NCBI GenBank assembly: GCA_025677815.1
Contig: JAIXMP010000026.1
Coordinates: 310,001-374,000 of the forward strand
Direction: 5' to 3'
Length of the DNA stretch: 64,000 nucleotides
Source of the DNA: Phascolomyces articulosus
Lineage: Eukaryota > Mucoromycota > Mucoromycetes > Mucorales > Lichtheimiaceae
This document shows, piece after piece, positions 61,654-64,000 of this stretch. Below the pieces are notes generated by a model. The model was given only the letters and a program-made list of their open reading frames with translations. It ran no database searches and was not told the origin of the DNA. Position numbers and translations under genes: made by a program. Positions within the stretch are counted from its first letter, which is position 1. Each line of letters opens with the position of its first letter.

Positions 61654-63620
61654 CTAGTTTCTGAGTTTGTTAAGGTTATCTGTCACGGCCTGCATGAATT
61701 CAGCGGTAGTCACGTAATGTTCGGGCGTCATACTATAAAAATAGAAGAATAAAGTTAAAAATATAAGCTTTTTTTTTTCTTTTTTTTTTGTTGGCTGTGA
61801 AAAAAAAAAAGAGAGTGTGTGTGGGGAAAGGGAAAATCGGGTGTTGGGGAGTTCACTCTCATAGTATACAAATGAGAAAAACTTACTCTTTGCCATGAAT
61901 AGCCAAAGCCAAATCCTTGGTCATAATATTATGATTTTCTACTGTACCCACGGTGGCCTTTTCCAAATCTTTTGTGAATGAAGCCAATGCTTCATTTTGA
62001 TCCAACTTGGCACGATGAGCCAAACCTCTTGACCAAGCAAAGATGGAAGCAATAGGATTGGTAGAAGTAGGATTACCCTTTTGATATTCACGATAATGTC
62101 TTGTTACAGTTCCATGAGCAGCTTCGGCTTCCAAAGTCTTACCATCGGGCGTCACAAGAACAGAGGTCATCAGACCCAACGAACCATAGCCTTGTGCCAA
62201 AATATCGGATTGTACATCACCATCATAATTCTTACATGCCCATACAAAACCACCCTTGGATTTTAATGCTTGTGCAACCATGTCATCGATCAAACGGTGT
62301 TCGTACCACAAGTTCTGGGATTCAAATTCATTCTTATAATCCTTATCATAGATCTCTTGGAAGATATCTTTGAATCGACCATCGTATTTCTTTAAAATCG
62401 TGTTTTTGGTGCTCAAGTACAAGGGCATCTTTTTGGCAAGAGCCATTTGGAAACAGGAGTGAGCGAAGCCATTGATGGAATCATCAGTATTGTACATGGC
62501 CATACCGACACCACCATTGGCGGGGAAATCGAAAATGGTCCATTTGCTTGGTTCGCTACCATCCGCAGGTGTAAATGACATTTCGAATTTGCCAGCCTTG
62601 TCAGCGACAAAGTCCGTGGCACGGTACTAATTTATGGATCATGGTTGTTTAATTTATGTATATATAAGATATATATATATCCAATCCCTTTTCCTCCCTC
62701 CTTCCCTTCTTCTTTCCACATATCCTTGAGGGTGTTGATTTATTACCTGATCACCGAAAGCATGACGACCAATAACAATAGGTTCCTTCCAACCAGGAAC
62801 AATACGAGGTACATTGGACATGAGAATGGGTTCACGGAAAACGGTACCATTCAAAATATTACGAATTGTACCATTAGGAGATCTCCACATCTTTTTCAAA
62901 TCAAATTCTATATATTCATTTCATCCAGTGAGTTCATCCAGTTGGACAAAAAACAAAAAAAAAAGTGTCATCTTTCATGATGCCCAATATCCTTTTTTTT
63001 TCTCTTCTTCATAGATCGGTCCATTCTGGATCCTAAAATTTCATTTCCCATCCCATCTCATCTAAAAACTTATCAACCCACCCACTCAATCCAAATCCAA
63101 TCCATTATGTTGTTATTTGTTATTATTACCTTTCACACGAGCTTCATCGGGTGTAATAGTAGCACACTTGATACCAACATTGTACTTCTTGATGGCTTCA
63201 GCAGCATCAATTGTCACTTGATCGTCGGTCTATCAAAATAAAAATTTAAGTTATTATATATATACAATCACAGCCGAGCAAAAACCCTTACTCATCATTA
63301 CATGAAAAAAAAATATTGTTATTATTATTACTGAGTCACCGTTCCCCATTCAATACCCATTCCCTAATAATTATTCATAGACTTACATCATCACGATGCT
63401 TCATACCAAGATCATAATACTTGATATCAAGATCAAGGTAAGGGAAAATCATCTTATCCTTAATATCTTGCCAAATAATACGAGTCATTTCATCACCATC
63501 CAAGTCAACGACAGGGTTAGCGACCTTAATACGCGAACCAGTCGAGTAAAAGGCAGCAGCTGTGCTGGTAGAACGAAGGGTAGCAGCGTGTTTTGCAATG
63601 GTAGGAACAATGAACGACAT
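61654..63620 (-). CDS. IDP1: NADP-dependent isocitrate dehydrogenase, mitochondrial form
   Basis: Five exons on minus (63387-63620, 63130-63229, 62747-62907, 61887-62626, 61654-61732) join in phase to 437 residues. The N-terminus [20 protein letters not shown] looks like a mitochondrial presequence. Then come [20 protein letters not shown], the dimeric NADP-IDH start; [20 protein letters not shown], the substrate-binding Ser and Arg region; [20 protein letters not shown], the metal-binding Asp residues; and [12 protein letters not shown], the NADP-binding region. It oxidises isocitrate to 2-oxoglutarate and yields NADPH. Length fits the family. Confidence 0.96.
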
Positions 63621-64000
63621 TGTGAAAAATAAAAAAGTGAATAAAAGGAAGAAAGAAAGTTTGGTGTTTTTTTAATTGCTTTAACGAAAAAAAACAAAAA
63701 CAAACTGGAGAAATGATTTTTATTTCCCGCCTTTTTTTTTTCATCATCGATTTTCTCCAATCAAGCCTGTTGTGTCATTCAAACAAGCTTTAAATCTATC
63801 ACTCTATAAGTACTCCATCTCGGTGAATATGGATAATTTTATCCGGGTCTATTCATTCTTTTTTTTCCCAGCCCGTCAAAAATCTATAAAGAGTAAAAAA
63901 TAGCGAGAGTGAACATCCTGAGAAAAATAAAAAATAAAAATAATGCATTTTATCTTCCTTTTCTTCTCTTTCTTTTCTTTGTTCTTTACACTTTTTATTT
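63621..64000. other. Promoter region of the isocitrate dehydrogenase gene
   Basis: A/T-rich sequence upstream of the minus-strand start, with long pyrimidine and purine runs. No further gene is seen before the window ends. Confidence 0.4.

Overview
The window is nuclear DNA from a filamentous fungus, most likely a Mucoromycota (Mucorales-type) genome. It is AT-rich, genes are broken by many short GT-AG introns, and long A/T homopolymers are common. It carries an animal/bacterial-type L-lactate dehydrogenase, a HET-domain gene family and a KDZ-type transposon. All gene models below were spliced by hand. In almost every case the exon phases close into one open frame, which is the main support for them.

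Layout. 1-343: truncated HET-domain gene (-). 909-1292: broken small ORF (+). 1991-2821: steroid 5-alpha-reductase-like protein (-). 4466-5450: deleted HET pseudogene (+). 6014-8009: carboxypeptidase Y (+). 8639-9987: mevalonate diphosphate decarboxylase (-). 10191-12605: mitochondrial Glu-tRNA synthetase (-). 13569-20111: a 6.5-kb transposon with 102-bp terminal inverted repeats, holding an intact KDZ-like transposase (13957-18138, -) and an undescribed 332-residue partner (18472-19932, -). 20430-22251: remnants of other transposon-type genes. 24683-25825: reeler-like membrane protein (+). 26061-31246: P5B-type ATPase (+). 31420-32496: L-lactate dehydrogenase (-). 35699-36481: peroxiredoxin (-). 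37296-38873: decaying HET gene (-). 41795-43666: triple-KH RNA-binding protein (+). 46291-47450: small membrane protein of unknown function (+). About 48262-48572: SRP (7SL) RNA (+). 48965-50773: NudE (-). 52582-54065: Reg1-like PP1 regulatory subunit (+). 58340-60077: unknown acidic low-complexity protein (+). 60449-61170: DUF202 membrane protein (-). 61654-63620: NADP-isocitrate dehydrogenase (-).

The host genes are ordinary housekeeping functions (isoprenoid synthesis, mitochondrial translation, redox and carbon metabolism, dynein regulation, glucose signalling) and show no operon-like logic. The accessory story lies in two layers. The first is a KDZ transposon that looks recent: its two 102-bp ends differ at one base and both genes read through without a stop. 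It directly abuts an older, decayed transposon. The second is a HET-domain family of three copies, each disrupted or cut off in a different way. All three share an intron placed 5 nt before the start codon.

The most novel item is the second gene of the KDZ element. It is intact, basic in its middle, and resembles no family I can name with certainty. The 7SL RNA, the peroxiredoxin whose first coding exon is only the ATG, and the P5B ATPase with altered membrane motifs are the other items worth checking.
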